Positions 1 through 9,655 are shown, counted from the stretch's first letter. The stretch is DNA of 64,000 nucleotides from Microbacterium sufflavum (GCF_023101165.1 NZ_CP078076.1:1860001-1924000), one strand, 5' to 3'. Notes: generated from the sequence alone by a model not told the origin. Numbers and translations are program-made.

Positions 1-2
1 CC

Positions 3-284
3 GCGGGTGCGGACGGCGCGGTGCTCGAGTCCGACGCCGGCACCTCGACGGCCCCGATCTCCGCGCTGCCCGGGCGCCTCGTCGACACCGTGGGGGCGGG
101 CGATGCGACGCTCGCCGCCGTCGCGGCCGGTCTGGTCGCCGCTGCTCCGCAGGCCGCAGGGGAGTGGGACGCCCTGCTGCGACGGGCCATGGACATCGCG
201 GCCGCGACGTGCAGGGCCGAGGGCGGTCTGCTGCGCACGCCCGAGTCGCTCGCCGAGTCCGACCGCGGGGTGCACGGCAGCTGA
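3..284 (+). CDS. PfkB-family carbohydrate kinase, C-terminal fragment
   Basis: Only the last 93 residues lie in the window; the gene starts upstream. The fragment carries the PfkB family signature DTVGAGDA around visible residue 30, which forms the anion hole and holds the catalytic Asp of ribokinase/fructokinase-type enzymes. The tail after it has the usual helical ending. The substrate cannot be told from this piece; fructokinase is a common assignment for this shape. No terminator is visible before the tRNA that follows 86 nt downstream. Confidence 0.8.
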   Translation, partial: AGADGAVLESDAGTSTAPISALPGRLVDTVGAGDATLAAVAAGLVAAAPQAAGEWDALLRRAMDIAAATCRAEGGLLRTPESLAESDRGVHGS

Positions 285-370
285 CGCCTCGATTTCTCGA
301 CCCCGCATCGTGCGGGTATGATGGATCTTCGTGCCCCCGGTTGGCTGTTGAAGTCGGACGGGTGCGCTCT

Positions 371-455
371 GGCGAGTTACCCAAGTGGCCAAAGGGATCT
401 GACTGTAAATCAGCCGTCTTCGACTTCGGGGGTTCGAATCCCTCACTCGCCACCA
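371..455 (+). tRNA. tRNA-Tyr (GTA)
   Basis: A type II tRNA with a long variable arm. The 7-bp acceptor stem pairs 371-377 with 445-451, the anticodon GTA is at 405-407, the T-loop reads GGTTCGAATCC, and the CCA end is encoded (453-455). Confidence 0.95.
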
Positions 456-457
456 CG

Positions 458-490
458 GAAGCCCCCGCTCGTCGGGGGCTTCTTCCGTTT
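458..490 (+). terminator. Rho-independent terminator of tRNA-Tyr
   Basis: Perfect 10-bp GC-rich stem (458-467 with 473-482) with a 5-nt loop, starting three bases after the CCA end and followed by a short T-containing run. Confidence 0.8.
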
Positions 491-548
491 CGGCGCGCGT
501 CTCACGAACCCGTGACACCGAGGCCCTCCGTCCGCCACACTGAGTGCC

Positions 549-1445
549 ATGGGATCAGCGTTGACCACCATCGGACTGCCCGTCGCGCTCGGCATCATCA
601 TGCTGGGTCTGGGCCTCAGCCTCACCCTCGGCGACTTCGCCCGGGTGCTCAAGCAGCCGAGGGCGGTGATCGTCGCGCTGCTGTGTCAGCTGGTGCTCCT
701 GCCGGCCGTCTGCTTCGGGCTCGTGCTGCTGTTCCAGCTGCCGCCGGTGCTGGCGGTGGGCATGATGATGCTCGCCGCGTCGCCGGGCGGCACCACGGCG
801 AACCTGTACAGCCACCTGTTCCGCGGCGACATCGCCCTCAACATCTCGCTCACGGCGGTGAACTCGGTGATCGCCGTGATCACCCTGCCGATCATCACGA
901 ACCTCGCGATCGCCTACTTCCGCCCGTTCGATGACACGCTGGGGCTGCAGTGGTCGAAGGCCCTCGAGGTGTTCGCGATCGTGCTGCTGCCCGTCGCGCT
1001 CGGCATGCTGATCCGGCGGTTCTGGCCACGGTTCGCCGCGAGCATGGACAAGCCGGTGCGCATCGCCTCGGTCGTCATCCTGATCGTCGTGATCGCGGGC
1101 GCCGTGGCCTCGAACTGGACGCTCCTGGTCGACAACGTGGCGCGTCTGGCCCTCATCACCGTGCTGTTCTGCCTGGTCAGCCTCGCAGTCGGATTCCTCA
1201 TCCCGCGGATGCTGCGGGTGGGCAAGCGTCAGGCGATCGCGACGTCGTTCGAGATCGGCATCCACAACGCGACCCTGGCGATCGTGATCGCGCAGTCCGT
1301 GCTCGGTTCGGTGGAGCTGAGCCTCCCCGCGGCCGTCTACGGGGTGCTGATGTTCTTCATCGCGTTCGGCTTCGGGTTCCTCATCCGCGAGCGCAGCGGT
1401 GCCTCCGCGGCACGGACCGCGCCCGCCGTCGAGGGCGTTTCCTAG
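549..1445 (+). CDS. Bile acid:sodium symporter (BASS) family transporter
   Basis: A 298-aa integral membrane protein with about nine to ten hydrophobic segments over its whole length, the usual size for this family. The stretch ASPGGTTANLYSHLF near residue 78 and IGIHNATLAIVIAQS near residue 233 match the two conserved re-entrant motifs of BASS transporters, which move organic anions with Na+. The ATG at 549 fits the first membrane helix (GLPVALGIIMLGLGLSL). The physiological substrate is unknown; some bacterial members carry pantoate or keto acids. It lies 9 nt before the next gene, so the two may be co-transcribed, although the next gene also has its own promoter-like box. Confidence 0.85.
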   Translation: MGSALTTIGLPVALGIIMLGLGLSLTLGDFARVLKQPRAVIVALLCQLVLLPAVCFGLVLLFQLPPVLAVGMMMLAASPGGTTANLYSHLFRGDIALNISLTAVNSVIAVITLPIITNLAIAYFRPFDDTLGLQWSKALEVFAIVLLPVALGMLIRRFWPRFAASMDKPVRIASVVILIVVIAGAVASNWTLLVDNVARLALITVLFCLVSLAVGFLIPRMLRVGKRQAIATSFEIGIHNATLAIVIAQSVLGSVELSLPAAVYGVLMFFIAFGFGFLIRERSGASAARTAPAVEGVS

Positions 1446-1448
1446 ACT
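1443..1448 (+). promoter_or_regulatory. Candidate -10 box for a leaderless transcript
   Basis: TAGACT ends six bases before the ATG at 1455, so a normal start site would fall on the start codon. It overlaps the stop codon of the upstream transporter. Confidence 0.4.
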
Positions 1449-1454
1449 GGAGTG

Positions 1455-1946
1455 ATGCGAGCCCTCACCGAAGCCGACGTCCGGGCCTCGTTCGTGAACG
1501 CGGACGCGGACGAGCTGCGCGTCATGGAGATGCCGCACGACTTCCTCCTGGTCGACTGGGACTACCTCGACTTCTTCGCCTGGCGCGACCCGAGCGCCGG
1601 CAAGCGCGGCTACGTGCTGATCCAGCACGAGGGACGCGTGGTCGGTGTCGTGCTGCGGGCGTCGGAGCCCGGTCGCGGGCGCTCCGGCATGTGCAACATC
1701 TGCCACACGATGCAGCCGGGCAACCAGGTCGCGCTGTTCTCCGCGCGACGGGCGGGCGAGGCCGGCGCTCGCGGCGACTCCTTCGGCACGTACATCTGCG
1801 CGGACCTCTCCTGTCACGAGAACGTGCGACTCGCGCATCCGCTCGCGCCGAACGAGATCCGTGCGGCGGGTCAGGCCGACTTCCGCCTCGACGGCACGCG
1901 CCGCCGGATGGAGGGGTTCGTCTCCCGCGTGTGGGAGCAGGGCTGA
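1455..1946 (+). CDS. FBP-domain (FusB-like, EF-G-binding) protein
   Basis: A 163-aa soluble protein resembling the C-terminal treble-clef domain of FusB/FBP. FusB-type proteins bind elongation factor G and release it from stalled ribosomes, giving fusidic acid resistance in staphylococci. The likely zinc ligands are CNIC (about residues 79-82) and the later C-x4-C in CADLSC (about 115-120). The motif FGTYICADLSCHENVR is typical of the group. Actinobacteria often carry such a chromosomal copy with no proven resistance role. I prefer ATG 1455 over the in-frame GTG at 1452. There is no Shine-Dalgarno sequence; a -10-like box lies at 1443-1448. Confidence 0.75.
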   Translation: MRALTEADVRASFVNADADELRVMEMPHDFLLVDWDYLDFFAWRDPSAGKRGYVLIQHEGRVVGVVLRASEPGRGRSGMCNICHTMQPGNQVALFSARRAGEAGARGDSFGTYICADLSCHENVRLAHPLAPNEIRAAGQADFRLDGTRRRMEGFVSRVWEQG

Positions 1947-1992
1947 GTCCGGCTAGCCTGGATCCACACGTCCTGTGCTCGAGGGAGACGCC

Positions 1993-2793
1993 ATGAGTGA
2001 AGCCATCCTGTTCGCGGTCGACGAGGGGATGGCGCGGCTGACGCTGAACCGTCCGGCTCGCCTCAACGCCTTCAACGCCGATCTGGCCCACGCCTGGCGT
2101 GACGCGACGGCCGAGGCCACCTCGCGGAGCGACGTGAAGGCGATCCTCCTCGACGCGGCGGGGCCGGCGTTCTGCGCGGGCGGCGACGTGATCGACATGG
2201 CGACCACGATGGGCGCCTCCGGTGCCGAGATCACGGCGCTCGCCGAGGTGATCAACGCGGGCATCCGCTCGCTGACCGAGTCGAGCATCCCGGTGGTCGC
2301 CGCCGCCCACGGCACGACGGCCGGTGGCGGGCTCGGCATCCTGCTCGCGACCGATTACGCCGTGGTCGGGGCACGATCGAAGCTCGGGAGCCTGTACGCC
2401 AACATCGGTCTCACGCCCGACCTGTCGGTGTCGGCGCAGCTGGCCCGTGCGATCGGTCAGCGCAGAGCGCTGCAGCTCGTGCTGCAGGATCGGCTGCTGA
2501 CGGCGGCCGAGGCGCTGGAGTGGGGACTGGTGGCCGAGGTCGTGGAGGGCGAGGACGCGGCTGCGGAGGCGGAGGCCGTGCGCTCGCGCGCCGAGGGGGT
2601 CGCCCGTTTCTGGCTGGCCGGGGCCGCGGATGCCTATGGCCAGGCCAAGCGGCTGGTGCGGTCGCAGCCCGAGCGCACTTTCGTCGAGCAGCTGTCGGAG
2701 GAGGCGCGCTCGATCGGTGCCGCGCTCGAGACTCCCGACGCGCAGGCGCGGGTCGCCGCGTTCGCTGCGGCATCGGCGCGCAAGACGGCCTGA
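1993..2793 (+). CDS. Enoyl-CoA hydratase/isomerase family protein
   Basis: A 266-aa crotonase-fold protein. The N-terminus has the classic LTLNRPARLNAFN motif (about residues 16-28). The first oxyanion-hole motif FCAGGDV is near residue 60 and the second, GGGLGILLATDYAVV, near residue 108. A Glu/Asp pair follows in the usual catalytic region (SKLGSLYANIGLTPD). Such enzymes hydrate or isomerise acyl-CoA thioesters; the exact substrate cannot be read from sequence. The ATG at 1993 has a good ribosome-binding site (GAGGGAGA, 1981-1988), and a -10-like TAGCCT lies about 35 nt upstream. It stands alone. Confidence 0.85.
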   Translation: MSEAILFAVDEGMARLTLNRPARLNAFNADLAHAWRDATAEATSRSDVKAILLDAAGPAFCAGGDVIDMATTMGASGAEITALAEVINAGIRSLTESSIPVVAAAHGTTAGGGLGILLATDYAVVGARSKLGSLYANIGLTPDLSVSAQLARAIGQRRALQLVLQDRLLTAAEALEWGLVAEVVEGEDAAAEAEAVRSRAEGVARFWLAGAADAYGQAKRLVRSQPERTFVEQLSEEARSIGAALETPDAQARVAAFAAASARKTA

Positions 2794-2914
2794 CTCTTCC
2801 TCCCCAGCCACCGGTTTTCGTCGCGTCCGTCCGCACGGCGCGAAGATCCCCGAACCGGGACCGGCGCGCGTGGGAGGATGTGGACATCGATCGCCACTCG
2901 ACGAGAGGACCCCC

Positions 2915-3916
2915 ATGTCCCATCCGGACATCAGCACGCCGCCGCAGGCTGAGAAGAAGAACATGTCGCTGCTCATCCGAGGCTCGATCTGGGTGGCGAT
3001 CGGCGCGCTGATCGCGGCCGCGCTCGTGTGCGTGGTGTGGGTGCTGATCGGCGACCAGAACGGCCTGATCGGTCGCGCCTTCCTCACGATCCTGCTCCTG
3101 GCCGCGTTCGCCGGCATCGCGATCCTGGAGGCCGGGCTCGCCCCCAACCGCCCGGACTGGCTCCAGCTCGCGAGCATGGTCAGCTGGGTCGTGGCGCTCC
3201 TGGTAGGGCTCGTGAAGATCTGGCTCCCGGAAGACGGCATCTACTTCGGGGCGGAGCGCTTCTTCCAACTCCTGCTCGTGATCGGAGTGCTCCAGCTCGC
3301 CCTGCTGCACGTGCGTCTGTTCACGAAGGCGGCGCAGCGCCACGTCACCACCTTCACGCGCGTCATCTTCATCGTGACGGTCGTGTTCCTCGGTGCGCTC
3401 GTGGCGATGCTCGTGTTCTTCCTCGCGTTCCCGAACACGTTCGACTACAGCGAGCTGTACTGGCGCATCGTGGTCGCCCTCACGATCCTGGTCGCGGTGG
3501 GCACCACGCTCATCCCCCTGCTGAACGCGCTGTTCGCGCCGAGGAAGGCCGCCACGCCGACGCCGCAGAACCCGGCTCCCGCGTGGCCCACGTTCGCCGA
3601 CGGCCGCACCCCGCTCCCCGCACTGCCCGACGGCTCGCCCGACTGGAACGCGTACTACACCGGCTACCCGACGGCTCCGCAGCAGGCTCTCCCGCAGCCG
3701 CAGACCACGGCGTTCCCCGTGGTTCCCGAGGCCGCGGTCGCGCAGCCCGCGCCTCCGGCTGCGCCCTCCGCACCCCCGGTGGCCCAGCCCGGCCCTCCGG
3801 TACCGGACGCACCGGTGCCGCCCCGACCCGCCGCGCCGGAGCCCCCCGCGCCGCATCAGGGCGAACCTCCCGCGTTCCCGCCGCCCCCTCCCGCGCCGGG
3901 GAACCGGGCGTCGTGA
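2915..3916 (+). CDS. Membrane protein with proline-rich C-terminal tail
   Basis: A 333-aa protein of unknown function. Residues 1-25 are hydrophilic, then about six transmembrane segments run to about residue 210. The last 120 residues are a Pro/Ala-rich tail of P-P-A-P type repeats, probably disordered and exposed at one membrane face. The segment DGSPDWNAYYTGYP resembles repeats seen in other actinobacterial membrane proteins. The start at 2915 has a ribosome-binding site (GAGAGGA). The stop overlaps the next gene's GTG by 4 nt, suggesting translational coupling to the phosphatase. The Pro-rich tail could be a protein-interaction platform; this is a guess. Confidence 0.6.
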   Translation: MSHPDISTPPQAEKKNMSLLIRGSIWVAIGALIAAALVCVVWVLIGDQNGLIGRAFLTILLLAAFAGIAILEAGLAPNRPDWLQLASMVSWVVALLVGLVKIWLPEDGIYFGAERFFQLLLVIGVLQLALLHVRLFTKAAQRHVTTFTRVIFIVTVVFLGALVAMLVFFLAFPNTFDYSELYWRIVVALTILVAVGTTLIPLLNALFAPRKAATPTPQNPAPAWPTFADGRTPLPALPDGSPDWNAYYTGYPTAPQQALPQPQTTAFPVVPEAAVAQPAPPAAPSAPPVAQPGPPVPDAPVPPRPAAPEPPAPHQGEPPAFPPPPPAPGNRAS

Positions 3917-4704
3917 CAGTGTCACAGGAGCAGGAGCTCGGCGCGCTCGCCGCGGAGGTCGCTCGGGAGGCGGGGGAGCTCGCCAGGACACGCCGACAGC
4001 AGGGGGTCACCCTGGCCGCGACCAAGTCGACACTGGCCGACATCGTGACCGAGGCCGACCGCGAGGTCGAGGCGCTCATCCGCGACCGTCTGCTGACGGC
4101 GCGGCCGCACGACGGCTTCCTCGGCGAGGAGTCCGGTACGGCGGCGGGCGACAGCGGGATCACCTGGGTGGTCGACCCCATCGACGGCACCGTCAACTAC
4201 GCCTACGGCATCCCGGCCTACAACGTCAGCATCGCGGCCGTCCAGGGAGAGCCCGACCCGAGCCGGTGGGAGGCGCTCGCCGCCGCCGTGCACGCACCGG
4301 CCGTGGGGGAGACGTTCACCGCCGCTCGAGGTCACGGAGCCTGGCTCGGCGGCAGGCGCCTCGAGGTCACGCAGGAGACACCGGCCGGCGCGCTCCTCGC
4401 CACCGGGTTCGGCTACGACCCCGCGACCCACGACGGCGACCTCGCGACCGTGCGCCGGGTGATGCCCATCGCGCGGGACCTCCGGCGGATGGGGTCGGCC
4501 GCACTCGACCTCGCGTACGTCGCCGCTGGTCGACTCGACGGCTACTTCGAGCGCGGACTGGCCCCCTGGGACCTCGCGGCGGGCGCGCTCCTGGTGAGCG
4601 AGGCGGGCGGCATCGTGACGCGCGTCGACACCGACTCCCCTCGGCCGCTGCTGATCGCCGGAGGACCAGCCGTGCACGCGCGGCTCACCGAGATCCTGTG
4701 CTGA
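3913..4704 (+). CDS. Inositol monophosphatase family protein
   Basis: A 263-aa Mg2+-dependent sugar or inositol phosphatase of the FIG/IMPase fold. Metal-binding motifs are visible in order: FLGEESG near residue 72, DPIDGTVNY near residue 89, and WDLAAGALLVSEAGG near residue 219. These are the three motifs of the family, all intact. In actinobacteria this group includes inositol-1-phosphatase (SuhB/ImpA) and histidinol-phosphatase (HisN); the substrate is not resolvable here. The GTG start overlaps the upstream stop (GTGA); a second in-frame GTG lies at 3919. Confidence 0.85.
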   Translation: MTVSQEQELGALAAEVAREAGELARTRRQQGVTLAATKSTLADIVTEADREVEALIRDRLLTARPHDGFLGEESGTAAGDSGITWVVDPIDGTVNYAYGIPAYNVSIAAVQGEPDPSRWEALAAAVHAPAVGETFTAARGHGAWLGGRRLEVTQETPAGALLATGFGYDPATHDGDLATVRRVMPIARDLRRMGSAALDLAYVAAGRLDGYFERGLAPWDLAAGALLVSEAGGIVTRVDTDSPRPLLIAGGPAVHARLTEILC

Positions 4705-4737
4705 GAAACCTGGACTGATACATGGCATTCCCAGGGT

Positions 4738-4761
4738 GATCGGGGTAGTGTTTACCCGATC
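4738..4761. repeat. 7-bp inverted repeat upstream of the M23 peptidase gene
   Basis: GATCGGG at 4738-4744 and CCCGATC at 4755-4761 form a perfect palindrome with a 10-bp spacer. It could be an operator or part of the 5' leader. Confidence 0.45.
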
Positions 4762-4765
4762 GTTA

Positions 4766-4788
4766 CTTTCACCACCCGAAGGTGAAAG
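4766..4788. repeat. 8-bp inverted repeat upstream of the M23 peptidase gene
   Basis: CTTTCACC (4766-4773) and GGTGAAAG (4781-4788) form a perfect palindrome with a 7-nt spacer, 46 nt before the peptidase start. Confidence 0.45.
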
Positions 4789-4833
4789 CTGTCATTGCGC
4801 CCCCGAGCAACACGAACGACCGAGAGACTAGTT

Positions 4834-6075
4834 TTGCCCTTCGAGAATCCCCAGGCTGCCGCTGCGCCCACGCGTCGCTCCAGCCGTCATCGCACTGCGG
4901 CCACCGAGGCCCCGGCGACCGGGGCGACGGCACCCCTCGCTCACGCGGAGACCGTGGTCGCGCTCGCCGCCGTCGCACCCCTCTCCCGTCGCGCCGCACG
5001 TCAGCGGCCGAATGACGTCCCGCCGGTGCCTCAGGCTCCCGCCGAACCGTTCATCGCCGCGACGCCCGCGCCCGCCGTGGCCGACGTCCCCGCCGTGCCC
5101 CTCGCGGCGACGCACGAGGCACCCGCCGAGGCCGCAGCCGCCGAGGCCATCCCGCCGGCCTCCGAGCCGTTCGTGGCCGAAGCCGACGCCGAGGGAGACG
5201 CGTTCGAGCGTGCCTCGCGCGCCTTCCGTAGCACCGGCACCGTGCGCACCGTCCCTGCTGCGGCCGCGAGTGCCCGGTCGTTCGCCAGCGCCGCCGACGT
5301 GCAGGGTGCGGCGGCCGAACACGTCGCATCGCGTCCCCGCCGTCTCCGGCGCTTCGTGACGGTCGGCGCGACCGTCGGTGTCATGGGTCTGGCCGGACTG
5401 CTCGCGGTCTCCATGACGCTGCCCGCCGAGGCCGTCGCCGCCGCGCGCGGAGGGTCGATGGCGTCCACCTCCCTCGTGACCGCTGCCGCCGCCGACGCCG
5501 CGGGGTCGGCGAAGGACGAGATCCAGGCCTTCGTCGCGCCCTCCGACGTGCAGAACGCACCGCTCACCCGCAACGACGACTACAGCACGGTCTCGCTCGT
5601 CGAGGTCGCGGCCGAGCAGGGCATCAACTACTCGGGCGAGGTCTTCACGAACGACCCCGACGCGGCCATCCAGTGGCCGTTCATGGTCGGCGTCGGCATG
5701 TCGTACGGCTATGGCATGCGCAGCGGGCGCCTGCACGAGGGCATCGACTTCACCCCCGGCAACGGCGCGCCCATCCAGGCGATCGCCGACGGCGTGGTGC
5801 GCACCGCCACGGAGCAGGGCGGCGCCTACGGGGTCACGGTCTACATCGACCACGTGATCGACGGCCAGACCATCACCAGCCACTATGCGCACATGCAGTA
5901 CGGCTCGCTCCAGGTGAAGGCGGGCGACCGGGTCACCGTCGGCACCGTCATCGGCAAGACCGGGAACACGGGCCGCTCCTACGGCGCGCACCTCCACTTC
6001 GAGCTCATCGTCAACGGCACGACGATCGACCCGATGCCGTGGCTCCGCGCCAACGCCGGACGCACGTCGTACTGA
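4834..6075 (+). CDS. Secreted M23-family metallopeptidase (LytM type)
   Basis: A 413-aa protein. Residues 1-170 are a long Ala/Pro/Glu-rich cytoplasmic-type region; a hydrophobic segment near residues 175-200 (VGVMGLAGLLAVSMTLP then AEA) looks like an internal signal/anchor. The last 120 residues are the M23 zinc endopeptidase domain, with metal ligands in LHEGIDF (H-x3-D) and in HLHFE near the C-terminus, plus the conserved HYAHM. It probably cuts peptidoglycan cross-bridges at the cell surface. I chose TTG 4834 because the protein then begins LPFENPQ; an in-frame start at 4795 is possible. The 129-nt upstream gap holds two inverted repeats. Confidence 0.8.
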   Translation: MPFENPQAAAAPTRRSSRHRTAATEAPATGATAPLAHAETVVALAAVAPLSRRAARQRPNDVPPVPQAPAEPFIAATPAPAVADVPAVPLAATHEAPAEAAAAEAIPPASEPFVAEADAEGDAFERASRAFRSTGTVRTVPAAAASARSFASAADVQGAAAEHVASRPRRLRRFVTVGATVGVMGLAGLLAVSMTLPAEAVAAARGGSMASTSLVTAAAADAAGSAKDEIQAFVAPSDVQNAPLTRNDDYSTVSLVEVAAEQGINYSGEVFTNDPDAAIQWPFMVGVGMSYGYGMRSGRLHEGIDFTPGNGAPIQAIADGVVRTATEQGGAYGVTVYIDHVIDGQTITSHYAHMQYGSLQVKAGDRVTVGTVIGKTGNTGRSYGAHLHFELIVNGTTIDPMPWLRANAGRTSY

Positions 6076-6121
6076 CCGGCCTGATTTCATGAGGACGCCA
6101 CAGTGATGGTATTCTCGTGTG

Positions 6122-6141
6122 GCTGCCCCGCGAGGGGCAGC
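6122..6141 (+). repeat. Hairpin with GCGA tetraloop before tRNA-Thr
   Basis: GCTGCCCC (6122-6129) and GGGGCAGC (6134-6141) form a perfect 8-bp stem around GCGA, two bases before the tRNA. It may be a tRNA precursor-processing element or an attenuator. Confidence 0.5.
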
Positions 6142-6143
6142 AC

Positions 6144-6215
6144 GCCCCGATAGCTCAGTGGCAGAGCACTTCCATGGTAAGGAAGGGGTCGTCAGTTCAA
6201 TCCTGACTCGGGGCT
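6144..6215 (+). tRNA. tRNA-Thr (GGT)
   Basis: Acceptor stem 6144-6150 with 6208-6214, anticodon loop ATGGTAA with GGT at 6176-6178, and T-arm GTCAG-TTCAATC-CTGAC. CCA is not encoded. Confidence 0.95.
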
Positions 6216-6247
6216 CGGAGTTCGCATCTGCGATGCGGATGCCGTGC

Positions 6248-6321
6248 GGCAGGGTAGCTCAGTTGGTGAGAGCGCACGACTCATAATCGTGAGGTCGCGG
6301 GTTCAAGCCCCGCTCCTGCTA
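6248..6321 (+). tRNA. tRNA-Met (CAT), elongator type
   Basis: Acceptor stem 6248-6254 with 6314-6320 includes two G-U pairs. The anticodon loop CTCATAA places CAT at 6282-6284. The first acceptor pair is G-U, not the C-A mismatch of initiator tRNA, so this is an elongator Met tRNA or possibly a modified tRNA-Ile2. CCA is not encoded. Confidence 0.9.
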
Positions 6322-6326
6322 CAGCT

Positions 6327-6356
6327 CGAAACCCCCGGATACGTCCGGGGGTTTCG
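6327..6356 (+). terminator. Terminator of the tRNA-Thr/tRNA-Met unit
   Basis: Perfect 13-bp stem (6327-6339 with 6344-6356) around a TACG tetraloop, right after tRNA-Met. Confidence 0.85.
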
Positions 6357-6437
6357 TCGTATCCGCGGACTAGAGTGAGAGCCGTTCCGTGCCCTCGCGC
6401 GGACGAGCGAGGCGGGCTCCCCGGAAAGAGGACCGCC

Positions 6438-6908
6438 GTGCCGACCCCCGCTCCCTCCGCGACCGCTGTCTACTGCCATGCGCATCGGGCGGTGATGGTC
6501 GCCGTGACGGACCGGGCGGGCGTCTCGCTCGGACTGGAGGACATCGCGGGCCCCGTCTCCTGGGACGCGCTCATCGCCGCGGGCTACGGCCTCGCGGTCG
6601 CGGCGGGCGCACTGTCCGGTGCGGTGGCCGGGCTCCGCTGCCGGGGAGTCTCCGTCGCCGACGTGCTCGGCGCGTCGATCGAGGACCCCCACCACACGAT
6701 CGATCGCGCCGACCTGCGCCGCGCGGCCGCCTGGCTCGCCGACGGGCTTGCCCGCGACGAGGAGCAGCCGCTCGACGACATGACCGCCGAGGTGATCGGC
6801 ACCGACGTGCTGTGGGACCCCCACGCCCACGCGGACGACGACCGCATCGCCGCCGTCGTGTTCGCGATCGTCACCGTCAGTGCACAGGCCGTCGGGGAGC
6901 GGAGCTGA
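6438..6908 (+). CDS. Hypothetical protein, 156 aa
   Basis: No family recognised. The protein is Ala-rich, mostly hydrophilic, with one mildly hydrophobic stretch (YGLAVAAGALSGAVAGL, about residues 54-70) and an acidic C-terminal third. GTG 6438 is preferred because of the strong ribosome-binding site GGAAAGAGGA at 6423-6432; an in-frame GTG at 6375 lacks one. The last seven codons lie inside the first copy of a 67-bp tandem repeat that continues past the stop codon, so the C-terminus (QAVGERS) may have been reshaped by the duplication. Confidence 0.6.
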   Translation: MPTPAPSATAVYCHAHRAVMVAVTDRAGVSLGLEDIAGPVSWDALIAAGYGLAVAAGALSGAVAGLRCRGVSVADVLGASIEDPHHTIDRADLRRAAAWLADGLARDEEQPLDDMTAEVIGTDVLWDPHAHADDDRIAAVVFAIVTVSAQAVGERS

Positions 6909-7045
6909 GCCTGCGGCGCGCTCTGCCCGCGCTGGCTCGGCTGATCCCGCGCAGGCTCCCAGGGAGCGGAGCGGAGCGTGCGGTGCGCTCCGTCCCCGCT
7001 GGCTCGGCTAATCCCGCACAGGCCGTCGGGGAGCAGAGCTGACCG
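6882..7045. repeat. 67-bp imperfect tandem repeat, about 2.4 copies
   Basis: The GGAGC motifs at 6896, 6963 and 7030 are each 67 bp apart. The segment GCTGGCTCGGCT(G/A)ATCCCGC recurs at the same spacing, and the sequence around the first stop codon at 6882-6908 recurs 134 bp later almost unchanged, with a second stop. It fills most of the 292-bp gap between two hypothetical genes; no other feature is seen there. Confidence 0.75.
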
Positions 7046-7200
7046 TGACACCCGGCCCCGCGCGCGCCGGGCCGCCCGACCATGGCCAGCGCCCTCGGCC
7101 GCACGGGCCATCCGGAACCCGGAGGTCATGTCAAGCCCCTGCGCTCGGGCCCGCCGGCACGGGAGACTTGCGCTCCACGAGGCCGAGGAACGGAGATCCC

Positions 7201-7359
7201 ATGTCAGACCCGAACAGCAACGCCGCCGACGATGGTCCCGAGGTGGACGCCGTCGGTGTGGACGCCGACATCGTCACCAACGATCACGACCCCGAGCCCG
7301 ACGACCTTCCGGCCAGCGAAGACGACGACGACGACCTCGACGTCGCCGACCTCCCCTGA
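7201..7359 (+). CDS. Small highly acidic protein, 52 aa
   Basis: A 52-residue protein that is about 40% Asp/Glu, with a DDDDDLD run near the C-terminus and almost no basic residues. No domain is recognised. The ATG has an upstream GGAACGGAGA ribosome-binding site. The gene ends four bases before the convergent MFS transporter stop. Short acidic proteins of this sort are common orphans in Microbacteriaceae. It may be a disordered binding protein or charge buffer; I do not assign a function. Confidence 0.55.
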   Translation: MSDPNSNAADDGPEVDAVGVDADIVTNDHDPEPDDLPASEDDDDDLDVADLP

Positions 7360-7363
7360 CCGG

Positions 7364-9025
<1,662 letters not shown>

Positions 9026-9637
9026 TCAGTGGGCTTTCTGTGCGGGGGAGTACAGGTCGCGCGCGAGCCGGAGACGGCGTCGGATCAGCTCGGCGAACGG
9101 CTCGGTGGAGTGGTGGTGCAGGAGCTGTTCCATGCACAGGCGCACGAGGGCACCGACGGACTGCACGAGCACCTGCGCGCGCAGCTCGGCGTCCTCGACG
9201 CCCTCGAGCCGGCGGGTGATCAGGGCGACGTCGCGCCGCTCGTGCTTCTCCTGCTGCTCGAACGCGGCCTTGAGCAGTCGCGGTTCGTGCTCGATCACGG
9301 CGAACAGCTCGGCGGCATGCTCGACGGGGTCGAACAGGGAGAAGCGGGCGACGGTGAGCTCGACGAAGTCGTCGAGCAGGTCGCCGTCGGCGTTCGCGAA
9401 AGCGTCCTCCAGCTCCTCCTGGCGGGAGTCGATCACGGCGATGCCGAAGACCGCGTTCTCCTTGCTCTCGAAGTAGTTGAAGAACGTGCGGCGCGACACC
9501 CCGGCCTCGGTGCACAGCTCCTCGATCGTGAAGCCGGCGAAGCCCCGTTCGACCGTCCAGCGCCGCGCCACCGAGGTGAGCGCGCGAGACGTCTCGCGCT
9601 TGCGCTGCTCCCTCGTCGATTCTGCACTTGCATCCAT
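9026..9637 (-). CDS. TetR-family transcriptional repressor
   Basis: A 203-aa regulator. The N-terminal helix-turn-helix is clear: TIEELCTEAGVSRRTFFNYF at about residues 37-56. The C-terminal ligand-binding half (residues 70-203) is variable as usual. It is the first gene of a two-gene operon with the DHA2 efflux pump, so it most likely represses that pump and itself until an inducer binds. The chosen ATG (9635-9637) follows a palindromic operator (9640-9655) within two bases, which would block transcription or early elongation when occupied. Confidence 0.9.
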   Translation of the reverse strand: MDASAESTREQRKRETSRALTSVARRWTVERGFAGFTIEELCTEAGVSRRTFFNYFESKENAVFGIAVIDSRQEELEDAFANADGDLLDDFVELTVARFSLFDPVEHAAELFAVIEHEPRLLKAAFEQQEKHERRDVALITRRLEGVEDAELRAQVLVQSVGALVRLCMEQLLHHHSTEPFAELIRRRLRLARDLYSPAQKAH

Positions 9638-9639
9638 AG

Positions 9640-9655
9640 AGTGCAACTTTGCACT
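9640..9655. promoter_or_regulatory. Palindromic operator of the tetR-MFS operon
   Basis: AGTGCAA-CT-TTGCACT is a perfect 7+2+7 palindrome immediately upstream of the tetR start. A second core, AGTGCACT, lies at 9667-9674, with further half-sites at about 9622-9632 and 9678-9684. Confidence 0.65.

Noticed and set aside
4705..4833. c-di-AMP (ydaO/yuaA) riboswitch before the M23 gene
   Set aside because: Expected from context, but the leader is too short and lacks the conserved ydaO core; only inverted repeats are visible.
6248..6321. Initiator tRNA-fMet
   Set aside because: The first acceptor position pairs (G-U) and three consecutive G-C pairs of the initiator anticodon stem are absent.
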